Positions 1 to 12,300 of a stretch of DNA of 64,000 bases are shown here, in pieces. The number at the start of each line of letters is the position of its first letter. The first letter of the stretch is position 1. This DNA comes from Prinia subflava (lineage: Eukaryota > Chordata > Aves > Passeriformes > Cisticolidae). The DNA is taken from positions 60,204,985 through 60,268,984 of the forward strand of contig NC_086248.1 in assembly GCF_021018805.1 (NCBI RefSeq), read 5' to 3'. The notes beneath the pieces were generated by a model, which worked only from the letters and a program-made list of their open reading frames with translations, ran no database searches and was not told the origin of the DNA. Both the position numbers and the translations under genes were made by a program.

Positions 1-1432
1 CTGTCACACCATTTCTTCAAGTGCCCAGCAGCAAAATGATGAAATATGCAGAAGCAGGGAGATTAAAGCATATGCTCAAGATGTTATACCTCATGTGCTT
101 GCCATTGACAGCTTAATTTTCATGCTTGTGAATTTTGTGATTTTGTTCACCACAACCAGCATACAGATATATGAAGAATTAAGGCTTGTTTATTTCCAGC
201 TGATGTACCTTAGCTGAGTTAATACAAGTAAGCACCAAAAATTGTTTTCTTAGAACATCAAGTGTTATGTGAAATGAGGAAGTGAAAGTACAGACCAGTT
301 CTATGCAGTCCCATAAAGGGATATACCCTGTTATCCCCACTGTTTGTCAGTAGAAACTGGAGGATCTGCTGAAATAAAAGCGATTTGAGCAACCAAGGGG
401 AATTTTTCAAGCCCAGCAGTTGGAATGTGTTACACTGCCATATCTTTGCCTAATTCTGGCTCACTAAGCAAGCACAGTGTTCTTCAAGATCACAAAGTAC
501 CCAGAATTTAAGAGCTCAGAAGTCCCAAAGACCAGCCTCCTCCTTCCTTTTCTATGCTGCTCGCTGTGAAAAGAAAAATATTGGAAGGTTTTGAGAGGCT
601 CCCCAGATTGACGTCTGCTGTTCGATACCCACCTAATGAGCTGCTTAACAACTGTTACCAAAATTAATGAGTCAAGTCACAGTTGTAATTACCATATTGC
701 AGATCACAGTATTGTATTAGATTACCATGGACTTCTATTTAGGAATATTTACACCATGACGACTGTTTAAAATGTGCTCCAGTGTTTCAGCAGATTGCAT
801 TGCCTCATAGCCCATATTTATTAGGCTAGGCAAGGAGTCACAGGAGTCTTATCATGAATTCTTTGGCTCCAGCTTGTAGGGATCAATGAAGAGCCAATCT
901 TAATATTAAGAATATCCAGGTATTGAAAAATGCACAAATGTTAAAAAGACCTTAATTGTAAGTGTGACCATACGCAACAAAGGAACAGGTATCTGGGTGA
1001 TGAAAACACTAACCTGAGACCAGAAGCAAATGCTTCATTTTCAGGATATATTAATACAACTGGGCATACATTAGTCTGATTTAACTCCTACTGCAGGAGA
1101 GAAGCAGAATGCTCAGAATATAATGCTCCAGCAATTTAGGATAACTAAGTTTCCTTATAGAGAGCCATGCTCTCTTCTGTTCAGAAGGAGGTAAGAAACA
1201 GTTCTACGCAACAATACCCTATACATTATCTTGAAAAGGCTGTAATTTTACCTTCCTCCTATTTCACTCTCTGCTAATGAGAGATTATAAAAGATAGATA
1301 AACAAATCTTATTTGCTTCATGAAATCAGATTATGTGAAAATGGTCAAGGTTCTTGTGCATTTGGATTTATCTTCTATTTGTTTACCACTAACAAGGGTT
1401 CAGTAGGCTGCTATATGTGTATGTGTGATTAG

Positions 1433-1434
<2 letters not shown>
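1..1434. other. Unique AT-rich DNA, no gene seen
   Basis: I see no recognisable coding region, RNA gene or mobile element here on either strand. Open frames are short and show no family resemblance. Confidence 0.5.

Positions 1435-1479
<45 letters not shown>
1435..1479. repeat. (AT)n dinucleotide microsatellite
   Basis: An uninterrupted alternating AT run of about 22 units, preceded by TG/TA-rich sequence (ctatatgtgtatgtgtg). A frame through it encodes only alternating Ile-Tyr and is not a gene. Such runs are usually length-polymorphic and can extrude as cruciforms. Confidence 0.95.
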
Positions 1480-1482
<3 letters not shown>

Positions 1483-3027
1483 CCCCTGAACAAGTACATC
1501 AAACCAGCTGTTCAAGGGTTGCCACTGTCCCTGAAAGCCAGGTATCACAACAGGGAAATTCTTCCTGGAGCCTCTCCTCCATCTGCACAGTCCCATTCAC
1601 TTTTCTGCAGCTCCCACCACCTCACTGTGTTTATGGAAGGGGGCTTGCCCATGTTACCTCTTGCTCCTGTGCAGGTCACGGCAAGCTACAAAACTGGGAG
1701 GTGCCTACACTGTCTGATGGATAACTTAGAGGGACTTGCAATGAATGAGCATTTGGTGCACTTACCTTTGAATCTTGAAAGGGCAATTTCAGAATGGCTG
1801 GTCTTGGTTCCCCCATTTCCTTCTCCAAAGAGAGCCTGTTAGGACAGACAAATGAGGCAGGTCAATAACATCCACACAGACAGGATATATTGAGGCAATT
1901 CAAGGGTAGGTGTGGAGCAGCTGCGGTCCTGCCTGTGAAATACTACAGCCATTGCCATTGTGCAGTGAGTCATCAAGCCCCCTTTATTTACACCTTCATA
2001 CAAGTGCTGGCAAACCCTGATTTATATGCTGAAAGCTGAGAACTGGGGTATGGCCATGTTAAAGAAAGAAACATAAGCACATACATGCACAGACAAGCAA
2101 CCTATCCTTTGTTTGTCCAGGAGAATTTTAAGCCACAGAGACCTGAAACAGACTGACCTTTTATTACTTTTGAATTGAGGACAGATTTCCACTTTAAAGC
2201 CTCAATTATATTGCTGAGCTTGTTTGCTTTTTATGATTTTGGAAGACGCCATGGTAGCTTGGGCAATGAAACTGAGCTTAGACTCCGTTATGTGCTGAAT
2301 TTCAAACCCTGAATTGTAATTTACAATTTTAATCAATTTAGTGCCTGAAAAAATATTATATTTACATTTGAAGTGCAAAGTTATAAGGACTGATATTCGA
2401 TAACAAGGCTCAAATTTCTTCCTGGTTTTATCTCTTGGAGAGCATCGAGTTATGCTGAGAAGTATGTGGTTGCTAGCCTTTTTTGGAAATTTGATAGATT
2501 AATGATTTCTGACATTCAGCTATAAATAGCTGATCTTCTGCAAAATTCATTCTATCAAGCATTTTTGAATGGGATATCTATTCTGATTTTACCATGAGAA
2601 ATTTAATTATTTGGATAACAAGACAGAGACTTTTCTTTGTTTTCTCTCCACCTGCAGAATTGCTTGTTTTAGTTGCCTAGTGCTTTAATAATCTATTGAC
2701 CTCCTCAGGAAAGAGGAACCTTGCTGCTAAAGATCATTCACGATTATTGGAAGGTTCTGAGACAGATGCTTTATGTAAGGCAGTGCCAGGGTGCAGCAAA
2801 AATGTGTGTGTTGGAACTGGAGTTTACCAATTTCTGTGTGTTTTGAAAATGTAGGGAAGCATCAGTAAACATTATGTGTCCAAGTCTTCATTTGAAACCA
2901 TGACTGTCCACGAAATAGGGTTTTCCCAACTGAGGAGCTTCCAGAGCACTGATCAGCATATGGACCCTTTCGCCGCTGGATGAGAGAAATCAGATTTGTT
3001 TCAAAGTATTAATTAGTAGATCCCTGT
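1480..3027. other. Unique DNA, no gene seen; possible conserved non-coding stretch near 2280-2610
   Basis: No gene or repeat is recognised. The part from about 2280 to 2610 is AT-rich with many TAAT/ATTA words and a TATA-like palindromic word (agctataaatagct). That is a composition often seen in developmental enhancers, but nothing here proves function. Confidence 0.4.
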
Positions 3028-3152
3028 AAGGAGAGGGAGTGCAAGAGAAAGGGAGGGAAGGGAGAAAGGGAGGGAGGAAGGAAACAAGGAAGGGAGATTG
3101 AGAGGAAGAAAGAAAATGAGGGATGGAAGGAGAAAGCAAGCAAGCAAGCAAA
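3028..3152 (+). repeat. Polypurine (GA-rich) tract ending in (CAAG)n
   Basis: From 3028 to about 3135 the plus strand is almost entirely A and G (gggagggaag-type words), with only scattered pyrimidines. It then runs into four or five CAAG units at about 3136-3152. This is a low-complexity tract capable in principle of triplex (H-DNA) formation. Confidence 0.85.
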
Positions 3153-3425
3153 TGTCAGCATAATTTACTAGTCAAGTGTGTGTTATATCCCTGTTTTCAC
3201 CAGTTTCTCCCCTAGACCATACAGAAGAGTGTGTGAGGGGCATCAGCAATTTTTTGTATTAGTATATTAATCTATTTATTGAATCAGAGGAATCTCTGGT
3301 GTTTTGTCATGTGACAGCAAGTGCACAATGAGATTTAAAAAACTGGAGTGGCAGATGACCTAAAATATATCATTCATACAGACTCTACAAGGATGTCTGT
3401 CCTCTGGTTTAGAGCTGATCATCCC

Positions 3426-3453
3426 TTTTTCTTTTTTTTTTTTTTTTTTTTTT
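3426..3453. repeat. Poly-T tract
   Basis: A run of T broken by one C at 3431, ending in TTTAATTT. I find no retroposed gene next to it on the strand where it would be a poly-A tail. Confidence 0.9.
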
Positions 3454-5469
3454 AATTTGGGGAGAAAAGGTTAACAGTTATCTGACCAGTCATTCTGTAT
3501 CACTGAGTACAAGCGAATCTGGCATGTGAATCCTTAGTTTTATTTTTAGGCACCTAATTTGTTTTCTCATTTGATGATATCTTCAGCTGAAATCGTAGGC
3601 TGCTGATCACTTGTTTTTTTTCTCCTGCAGTGAATGTAATTGGACACTCTTAACCATAGCACAACAGCTTTAAATGGCACAGAAAGTAAACGAAGGCCGC
3701 TAGATTAAAGAGAAGTCTCTCAATAGATTTGTGATTAACTTGCAACTATAATAAGAAATTACATGAAAATAGAAATGAGTAGGAAAGGTTAACCAGCTAA
3801 GACGGGAAATTATTTCAACAGCGGGGGGGTAAAAAAGAAAAGAAAGATAGTCTCTTTACAGATATACTTCTGACATCAGCTGTTTCTCAAGAGCAATACA
3901 CAAGAGCTAAGAAAATGTGTCTTGTAGGAGTAAAAGATACAGTTCAGATCTAGGGATCAGGATTTGTGTTCTGGTTCTCATCACTGGCTTTCTGCCTAGC
4001 CCAAAACTTCAATTTCTCTTCCTTCCTGTTTAGCCTATAAACACATTAGGAGTTTATATAATGCTTAATGACACATTCTAAGACTGGAAGATGTACATAT
4101 AACTGGACAACAGATAAAGTTTTCCATTCTCACATATCTCAGCCTTGTACTCACTTGGGCAATGATTGCTCAACGTGGCAAAATGTACCAGAGATGAAGT
4201 CTATGCCCAATTGTTATGAACACAAGGTTATGTGTGACTTTTAATTAAGAGCAGAACATGTGCCCACAGCTACTTAAGAATAATTCAATGCTTTCGTAGG
4301 GACATCCCTTGTGAAAAAGGAGAAGAGATGAGAAGTGAAAAAAATAATGAATGAAATCTCCTTCTTGGCCAGACTCTCTGTTACTCTAATAAAAGGTCAG
4401 ATTACTTGTCTTGCAATAGATAAAGGCAGTAAGAGCACACTTTCAATTTTCACAAAATTTGTAGAAATAACCTCACTTCTTCACTTTAAGTTATTTGTCC
4501 AATTTGTTTGAGAGCAGTCAACAGATTTAAAACTTATCAGGAAACAACATCCTTTGAGACAATACACTCAAAGTGTTTCTTTAGGGTTTGTTTTTAGGGA
4601 AATCAGTTTTCAAAAAGAACCCTCTTATTACTTCAAATAACTTAGCTTGCACAGTTTGTATCATGCATTCCAGATGAGCCAGTCATCACAATTCATGGAC
4701 AGTTCTTGTTCTGTGTAAGCAACAGTTTCAAAATGAAGAATATTTTATTTTGAGACTTGGAAGGTCCCTCTTTTATAGCATAATGACCCATAAATGTCAA
4801 ATTTATACCTACTGTAGTTCTACTAAAGGAAAAGGAATTGTTTCAGAGATGAGTTTGCCCTATAAACCCTCTCAGACTTGTCTCAGTTTGGGTCAGCTAT
4901 CTACTTTGCCCTGAGTGGTTTTGATTTCTCAAATCATCTCAGGATTTTCTCCTTTTAATAGCTTAAATTTTTTTCTCATACCACAGCACTGGCGCTACAG
5001 ATCCTTTCGTGGTCTGAATAGAACCATAATCAGTAACATGAATCCAAAATGAATGGTCATTGCCCTACAGTAAGTTTTAAGTTTACACATTCTATTTCAG
5101 CCAGTTACATGAAGTCAGACAACGACTCTTTACCCCTCACAGCCCCTGTGAACTCAAGGAGGTCACAAAGGGATGATAAAGCAGTGTTTGGCCTGTACTG
5201 CTTTACAGATTTACGGTAAAGAGTAAAATAATGTGGGGCATCATCCTGCAGGCATGTTGCTATTGTACCCATTTCTCCATGGTTAAAAATAAATAATCGT
5301 TTTTTAAAAGAACAAGCTTTTCTGTATGATCTTAAAGATGAGAAAATGAACCAGGACACAGCTACTGTCTGTACAAAATAGGTCTGCAATACCCTTATGT
5401 TTATTCTTCACTTTTTGTGTACTTCAGTTCTTATGTCCTGCAAGCATCTCTTTGTTTAAGAAAAATGGA
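3454..5469. other. Unique DNA, no gene seen
   Basis: Nothing is recognised on either strand. A minus-strand open frame at 5105-5389 has no family resemblance and no convincing splice flanks. Confidence 0.5.
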
Positions 5470-6320
5470 CTTCACTTCTTTGCCTTACAGAAAATGAGAC
5501 AGCTTGCTGTTCATCAGAACCACAAGTCCTTCTCTGCAAAGCTGCCTTCAGGACAGTCAGCCTCCAGCCTGAAGTGTAGCATGGGATGATTCCTCCCCAG
5601 CAGGATTTTGCACTTGCCTCTGTGAATCTTCACGAGGTCCTTCTGTGCTTCTCTTTTCTCCAGCCTGTTGAGATAGCTCTGAATGGCAGCACAGCCACCC
5701 AGTGTATCAATAACTCCTCTCAGTTTTATATCATCACCAAACTAACTGAGGCTGCACTTTGTACTATCATCCACATCATTAATGAAGACAATAAATGGTA
5801 CTGACTCCAGTATCAATCCCTGGGATGCACCATCAGTGACTTGTCTCCCTCAGGATTTGTAGCAGACTATCAGGACTGATTAAACATGACTTTTCATTCA
5901 TCATTCTGTGATGCCGACTCCTGATCACTTCCTTGTCCTTCACATGCCTGGAAATGGTTCCCAAGATGAGTTGGTCTACCACACTGTAAGAAATCAAGAC
6001 GAGGCTGGCCAGCCTGTAGTTCCCCAAATTCTTGCCTTTCATGAGCAAAGGAGTGGCATTCACTCTCTTCCAGTTTTCAGGAAGCTTCCTCAACTGCTGC
6101 AGCCTGGCAAATATAGTAGCACTTGGGAGTGCAGCCCCTAAGGGCCTCTACACTTTTGCATGTTCAGTTTGTTTACATGCTCCCTAACCTGCTTTTTTTC
6201 TGCCAAGTGGGTCAGTCTTCTTTGCTCCAGATTTTTCCTCTGGTCTTGGGCCTGGGATCCTGAAGCTTGATCCTACTGGTAAAGACTGGGGTGGAGGCAG
6301 CACTGAGGCAGTTGTCACTG
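5470..6320 (-). mobile_element. CR1 non-LTR retrotransposon fragment, ORF2 (reverse transcriptase), degenerate
   Basis: Reading the minus strand from about 6320 down to 5470 gives a colinear series of CR1 ORF2 landmarks. Near 6200-6290 is the linker before the RT domain (a TRGKIWSKED-like stretch). At 5930-6090 follow LPENWKRVNATP, then LGNYR and VVDQLILGTISRHVKDKEVI. A KSCL word lies near 5885, then a PQG-like box (GASQGLIL) near 5800-5825. The catalytic FADD box reads FGDD at 5730-5741, and last comes GKCKILLGRNHP near 5570-5600 with AEKDL just after. In an active element this protein is an endonuclease/reverse transcriptase that copies CR1 RNA into DNA at a nick. This copy is dead: it carries stops (one just before FGDD) and frameshifts, and a gap between KSCL and the PQG-like box where a full-length copy has a much longer stretch including an RT catalytic aspartate. 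A second, smaller loss precedes LPENW. The 3' tail is absent. Confidence 0.9.
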
Positions 6321-9300
6321 GACTTCAAAGCAGGTGCTGTAAACAGCTTTCTCCAAACAGAATGCCTGTCCCTGGATCACTTTGCATGACCATCTGTAGA
6401 ATCGGGCTGATCTTGCTCTATGTGTTAAACACCGATCACCTCGAGCTGTCACTGCAGCCAGAAATATACAAAAAATGAGGTAAGAAAACCAAACAAAAGA
6501 ATTTTCTGGTGTAACTAAATGTTCCATCTAAACCATATAAATGTATCTCAGCGTTTGCATTTGGTTTCTGGCCATTCAACTCAGCTGCCAAAGCAGCTTT
6601 CAGTCTCCAAAACCATCTAGCAAATGCCTTCCATAAGTGTGGTAGCTGTGCAAGAGAGGTAACACAAATATAAAGGAACTGAAATAAACCCACACTAATC
6701 AGCAGAAAGGGATATAGTATTCTTGTATCATTCGGATATCATATTCTTATGTCATGATGGGAATGAGCAACGTCCCCCAATAGAAAACAGTGCTCTTCCA
6801 TGGAACTCTGAATCTGCAGGACAGATCCCTGCCAAATGGAAGATTAAAAATGAATCCACTAAACATCAAGATTTTAGGACAATACAAGATGGACATTGTG
6901 TAAAAACAAAAGCAGATGGAAAACCTCAATTTTACTTTATAAGCTGCACTGCTCCCTACTCAAGTCACATTAGCACATTCATGCAGAGGAAAATGCAGTC
7001 CTTTGAAACAACTCAAAGCTTCCAGAGTTGTTTTGTGGTCTCTCAGTCATCTTCCTGCTATTCACAGGCATCCTGTGCCTGTAGACTTCTCAAATGTTGC
7101 TCCTCAGAGACACTCTCCTGGCTCTTGGCTAGAGCATCTCTGCACTGCTAACCAGCAGACTTCCTTCCACACAAGGCGCTCTACTCTCATCTGATTCTGT
7201 TTCCTGCAGTCCATCCATTCAATCATATCCTGCTTTGAACTTTTGCCCTTTTTAACTCTCTATGCAGGCTTACAATCCTTAGACATAAAAATACATAGAT
7301 ATACTTACGTTTATCTCCCACAGCCAGAGCAGCCTCGGGGATAGCGATTTAACGGCTTCTGTTCCGAGAATAAAGTTGTTTATAAATATGGATGTAACTG
7401 GGCATGCCAGTGAGAGGCAACTACACAGTGTCCCCAGGTGCCTCTCTAGGAGATCCAATTCATTTAGTAAAGCATCCTTCTAAATGCGTAAACACACTCG
7501 CACACGTATGCACGCACACACAGCAGCTCTTTAAATGGGCACAGAACAGGGATGTTTTCCACTGATACGGATGGTGCAAGAGTCATAGATCCTGACTAAT
7601 TTGGTCTGTACTGCTATGTTCCTTCCACAGGAATACAGATAAACACAAAGTGAGGACCATTTTCTCTAAAAAGCTTATTTCTTGTGAAATAAGGAGGCTG
7701 CATCTTTGGAGGGAGCTGACTGGACAGGACTTGTTCCTCCATTCAGTTCTCAGAAGTTTGCTACAGGGCCCGGTAAACCGGACACCATGGAATTTTAGCC
7801 AGGCAAAACACCCAGTCCAATATTTAAAAACCCAAGACTGTAGTTAGCATCTTCTGTTAATATTACAGTGTTTCTTTGGGCTTTTTGTCAGAAGTGGAAT
7901 CCTTCTTTGCTCTTAATCCATGAGACAGTGGGCAAAGTTCCTGCTGGCTGCTCCAGAAGGGGTGGTGGGGTTGCAGGCAGCAGGAGCAGCTATCACTGCA
8001 GCAAAACACACATTTTAGCCTACAACTTTTGCTTTAATAGGATAATTTGGTGGTGTGACAAAGGGCTTTTCATCCTTGAGTACAGTTGTGAATGCCACTG
8101 TGTGCTCAGATTAGTCAAACAACATTACAAAAAAGTATGTCTGTAAGGAAAACCGATGAATAAGAAACCAGCTAGTGACATAACTTTTCAAGTGATCTAA
8201 ATAACCGATCGAGTTCAGAGAGGAATAACCTTTTAAAATCATTAGATTTTGTGAGCAGATGTAAAAATAATTAACTTCAAATTATGCACCCAGAGAGTAA
8301 TGTAAACTGCAGATTTCAAAATCAGAAAAACTGTAGCTACAAAGGCAAGCAAATGTTGCTTAGAGAACAATGACATCGACAGCTGATTTTCATCAGGTGA
8401 GCCATTCAGAGCAAGACCAGCATGTTTGACTTCCTTTAAAGATAGGACACTGAAAAAGAGCGGTTCAGTACTTTACCTTTCTCTGTCCATTCTGGAAATG
8501 TTCCTTTTCTGAGTCTCTCAATCACTTATGTTATAGCTGTTTGTATGAAAGTTATTCCCAAGATGATGCAGAGCAATTTACAGACACTAGAAATCAAGTC
8601 CAAATCATGTCAGTTTTTAAGTTGTATTTATAAAGGGCAATGTTAAAATTATACTAGAGACAAAGAGGAAAAATGATGCCAAGTCCCGTCATTTTCTTTT
8701 GCAAATGTTGATAGGTACATATAGACATGAGTGAAAGAAGGTGAACCTGAAAAGATTTCTCAAATCAAAAGAGGGTGCAAATACTTGTGTGAGACAGAGG
8801 GGCTGGGAGGAAACACATCCTTTTGCAAAGCACTGCTAAATGGGCAAATCACTGCTGAAGGGGGAGTCTGGTAGGATAGTCAAAGATGGATGAGGAGGAC
8901 AAGAGAGAGGCCTGATAAAGGCCTGGATTATGGTGGAGACCCTGAATGGGTGAAAGAACACCAGCGGCATAGGGAAGACTGAAAACCAGCAGTTGGAAAA
9001 CAACCTGAAAGTGGCTTTTACCTATACAGAAACAAGCTGCCAGGTACTTTTCTCAGTTTTTCCTATGAGCTGACACTGTGGAAGTGCTCTCATTCCTGGC
9101 TCAGCTGTGATGACCTCAGGCCAGTGATAAAAGGTTCTTCACTTCACTGTCTGGCTTGCAGAGTGAGAAGGATGGAGACTCCATATGACATTCATGATTC
9201 TTCTGCACTACCAGAAAGCAATTTAAGACTTTAAAAAAAATGAAAAAAAGGCAGAGGAGTTCTTGACTTCCCTCCTATGAGTTGCCCTGGTATCTAAATT

Positions 9301-12300
9301 GTCTTCTAGGCTCTGTGCCCATAATCTTTATGTGGTAATATAGAAATGCAGAGAAATCTTTTTTTTTTACCTGAGAGTGGAAATTAGTGTTAGTATAAAG
9401 ACAACCACCCTTCCAGGATTTACTGTACTCCAAGGACTTGGTCAGCTGTGTAAATTTGTTTCATTGTGACTAGTTTCCATATCACTGCAATATGCTGATG
9501 GATATGCCTGTAAGATTAAAATCTGCTTTTACATCAGTGTAAAGCTAGCACAAGGCAGATACAAAGATTTCACTTTTATATCTGCCTTGGTATCTGAAAT
9601 GTTTCTGCATTTAAAATCTTGCAGCATGCCGGTATCTATTTTGGGCTGTATTTACATGGAGGGCATAACCTGCACTCAGATTTCAGAAAAGGACTTAAAA
9701 AGTCCTGTGGCTACACACAAGATTTTTAGCAGACTTAAAGTTTAAGTGCAATTCCTGAAACCTTGCTCTCCTTGACAGATGGGCCAGGAGTTGGCTGAAA
9801 ATTCCTGTCTTTCCAAACATACCATTTAGCTGGACCTGAAATGGGATGGAGAGTCTTCTCTTACCACATGAAAGTGAGCTCTTCAAAATATATTCCAGTG
9901 CACAAACTGCTCCACCTGTCCTTCTGCCCACCTTACTTAATCCTGTAAATGATAAGTACTTCCAAAAATTTTCTAGGGCCATTTTTGTTTGTCTGTAGCC
10001 ATTCTCTCCAAAAGTGATCAAAGGAAATTCTCATAAACCTCTGATCCTATCTGCACCCAAGGCCAGCACCGGCAATGGGAGGAAGAGCTGCCAAATGACA
10101 TGTTTTTTGACAACTTAATTCACACTCTATAATAAGGCAGGCAATTTTTTTCCTCCAGCAATAGACTATTTATTTATTTATTTTGTCTTCATTGTTTTTA
10201 AAAGACCATTAGAAAGGCTTGCCTGCATTTTCTTTAGAGATTATCAGAAGGGAAAGGGTGGATGCTTATCACCCACCACCTGGAGATGCTAAATGTACAA
10301 AAAGACATGAAGTTTAGACACCGACCTGTAAGGCTTGATGCCCTGCCAAAGCGGAGCTGGAGCACAATAACTCAAAGTCATGCCAAAGTTGAATAGCCAC
10401 CTGCTAGAATATGAGCTAGAAATGAAAGGAACACCTGCAAAATAAGACCAGGAAGGTGGGGGGAGGAGTTGCCCTTGAAAGGGAAGCAACAGAAACAGGC
10501 AGCAAGAGACTATACTGAGAACTAAAATTTTCAAATAAATTAGCCTCAAAGTCATGTCTGAGAGTTCAGCAATACTTCTTATAAATAAAGCAAGAACAGG
10601 AACCACACCACAATCAAAACTGTTGATCCTTACTCTCTTCAGACTAATAATTTGATGTTTGTATTCTATCAGCATTTCCAAAGATGGCAAAACAGCTATA
10701 ATGAATTCTTGCTGCCCTGGTTATTTCCAGATGCTGTCATTATCCATTAGTACTTCTCCATTCACTAACAGTTCAGGTAAAACACAAACTACAAGTATAA
10801 AATACCATGGAATTAACTATTTTCTAAGAAATTATGTATTGCTATCCATGCAACTGTTCCTCCCAAGTCCCTCTCCTACCTAATAATTTTCATTGATTCA
10901 TTTACTGTGTGAACCACTCACCAGTATGTGCTCAAGACTGTTTCTAGATAGACTGTCTGAGATTGTGATAATGAGAAAATAGTCAACTGGAATACCAGCA
11001 CAATGTTATTTATTACTTGAAAATAAATAAATCATCATCCAGATTACGTGTTCACATTTGTATTTGCTAGCAGATATCTACCACTCACATTGGTTGGAAT
11101 TAAACATTAAACATCCTTCCACATTAAACAAAGAAATATATGTCCAAGCTGGACTCTCTAGTCCTATGTAAGTAACTCTGAGAATTAAAATTGAGGCACC
11201 AGGTTGAAGTACCCATTAACCAAGCTTAGTGGACTATGGAGATAATGTACAATTCTGAAAGAATTGATTGATGTTGAGAATGGCCTTTCCTTCCTACGTT
11301 GTTTTGCAATACAAAAGCAGAGCTGAGGTAAACAAAACTAAAAACATAAGAACATTTTACTCAAAAGAACCTCAAACAAACAAAGAAAAAAGCAGGAAAA
11401 GGAAAAACTTGGTGGCAAGTTCTGGACAAGGAGATGATACTCACTGGCTGGTCTGCAATTTCTGTAGAAGTTCTCAACTAAAAAATAATTTAGCTTCCTT
11501 ATACACCACTTAAGATACATAAATAAATTTTAGGGAGGCAGAAGTTGGTCTGTAGCAAATCCACTGAATCTCTCATAGGAGGGTTTGCATGGAAATTAAT
11601 CTCCAAAATATTGTTACTGCTGATTTTGTTATAGTTTATTCTGCCTTAGCACTTAGAAATCTGCCTATATACTCCTTTTAGCAGGCATCAATTATTTTTT
11701 CTTGTATCAAAAAATCACCATCTTTAATACTTTTCTTGAAGGATGCAACATCTGAAGATAATTTGAACATGAAAATTTCTTTGTTCCACAGAAGAAACAG
11801 AAAAAATTGTAGTACTTAATACCCAGCAATGGATAGAGTCCACTGCCCAATGCATATTACAGTCCACATCTTTTCCTCTGCCAGAAAATGAATACCTGAA
11901 ATAAAATATGTCTGTGATGGCCATCCATTAGGACCACAAGAAGCTCCTTCATCTAATCATCATAATGAAATTCATGGTTTTAAAAAATAATGTATGTTTA
12001 TTGTGTTCTGTAAAAGAGGATAAATAAAACCAGTTCTATGAGTAACAATTTTTACCTTCTCTTTCAGTTTACTCTTACATTTATGCCCTTGTCTAGTCTC
12101 GCAGTTAATTGTGATAAATGGCTCCAAAATTAGTGCAGATGAGTGAGTGTCTGATAAAGTTGGATTCTATATCTGACTGGCATTGATGCTGGCTAGACCT
12201 TGGAAAAAAGGGGTGCATATGTTACATATAAATTTTATTTACATTTTGAAAAGAAATGAGAAACAAAAACTGTAGTCTGTGCTTGTCTGCAGAGTCTTTA

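Noticed and set aside
1425..1724. Open frame starting in the (AT)n run, encoding Ile-Tyr repeats
   Set aside because: It is a translation of a microsatellite plus unrelated downstream sequence, with no splice or family support.
5833..6093. 86-codon minus-strand frame taken as a gene
   Set aside because: It is a surviving open stretch of CR1 reverse transcriptase with a deletion junction at its end.
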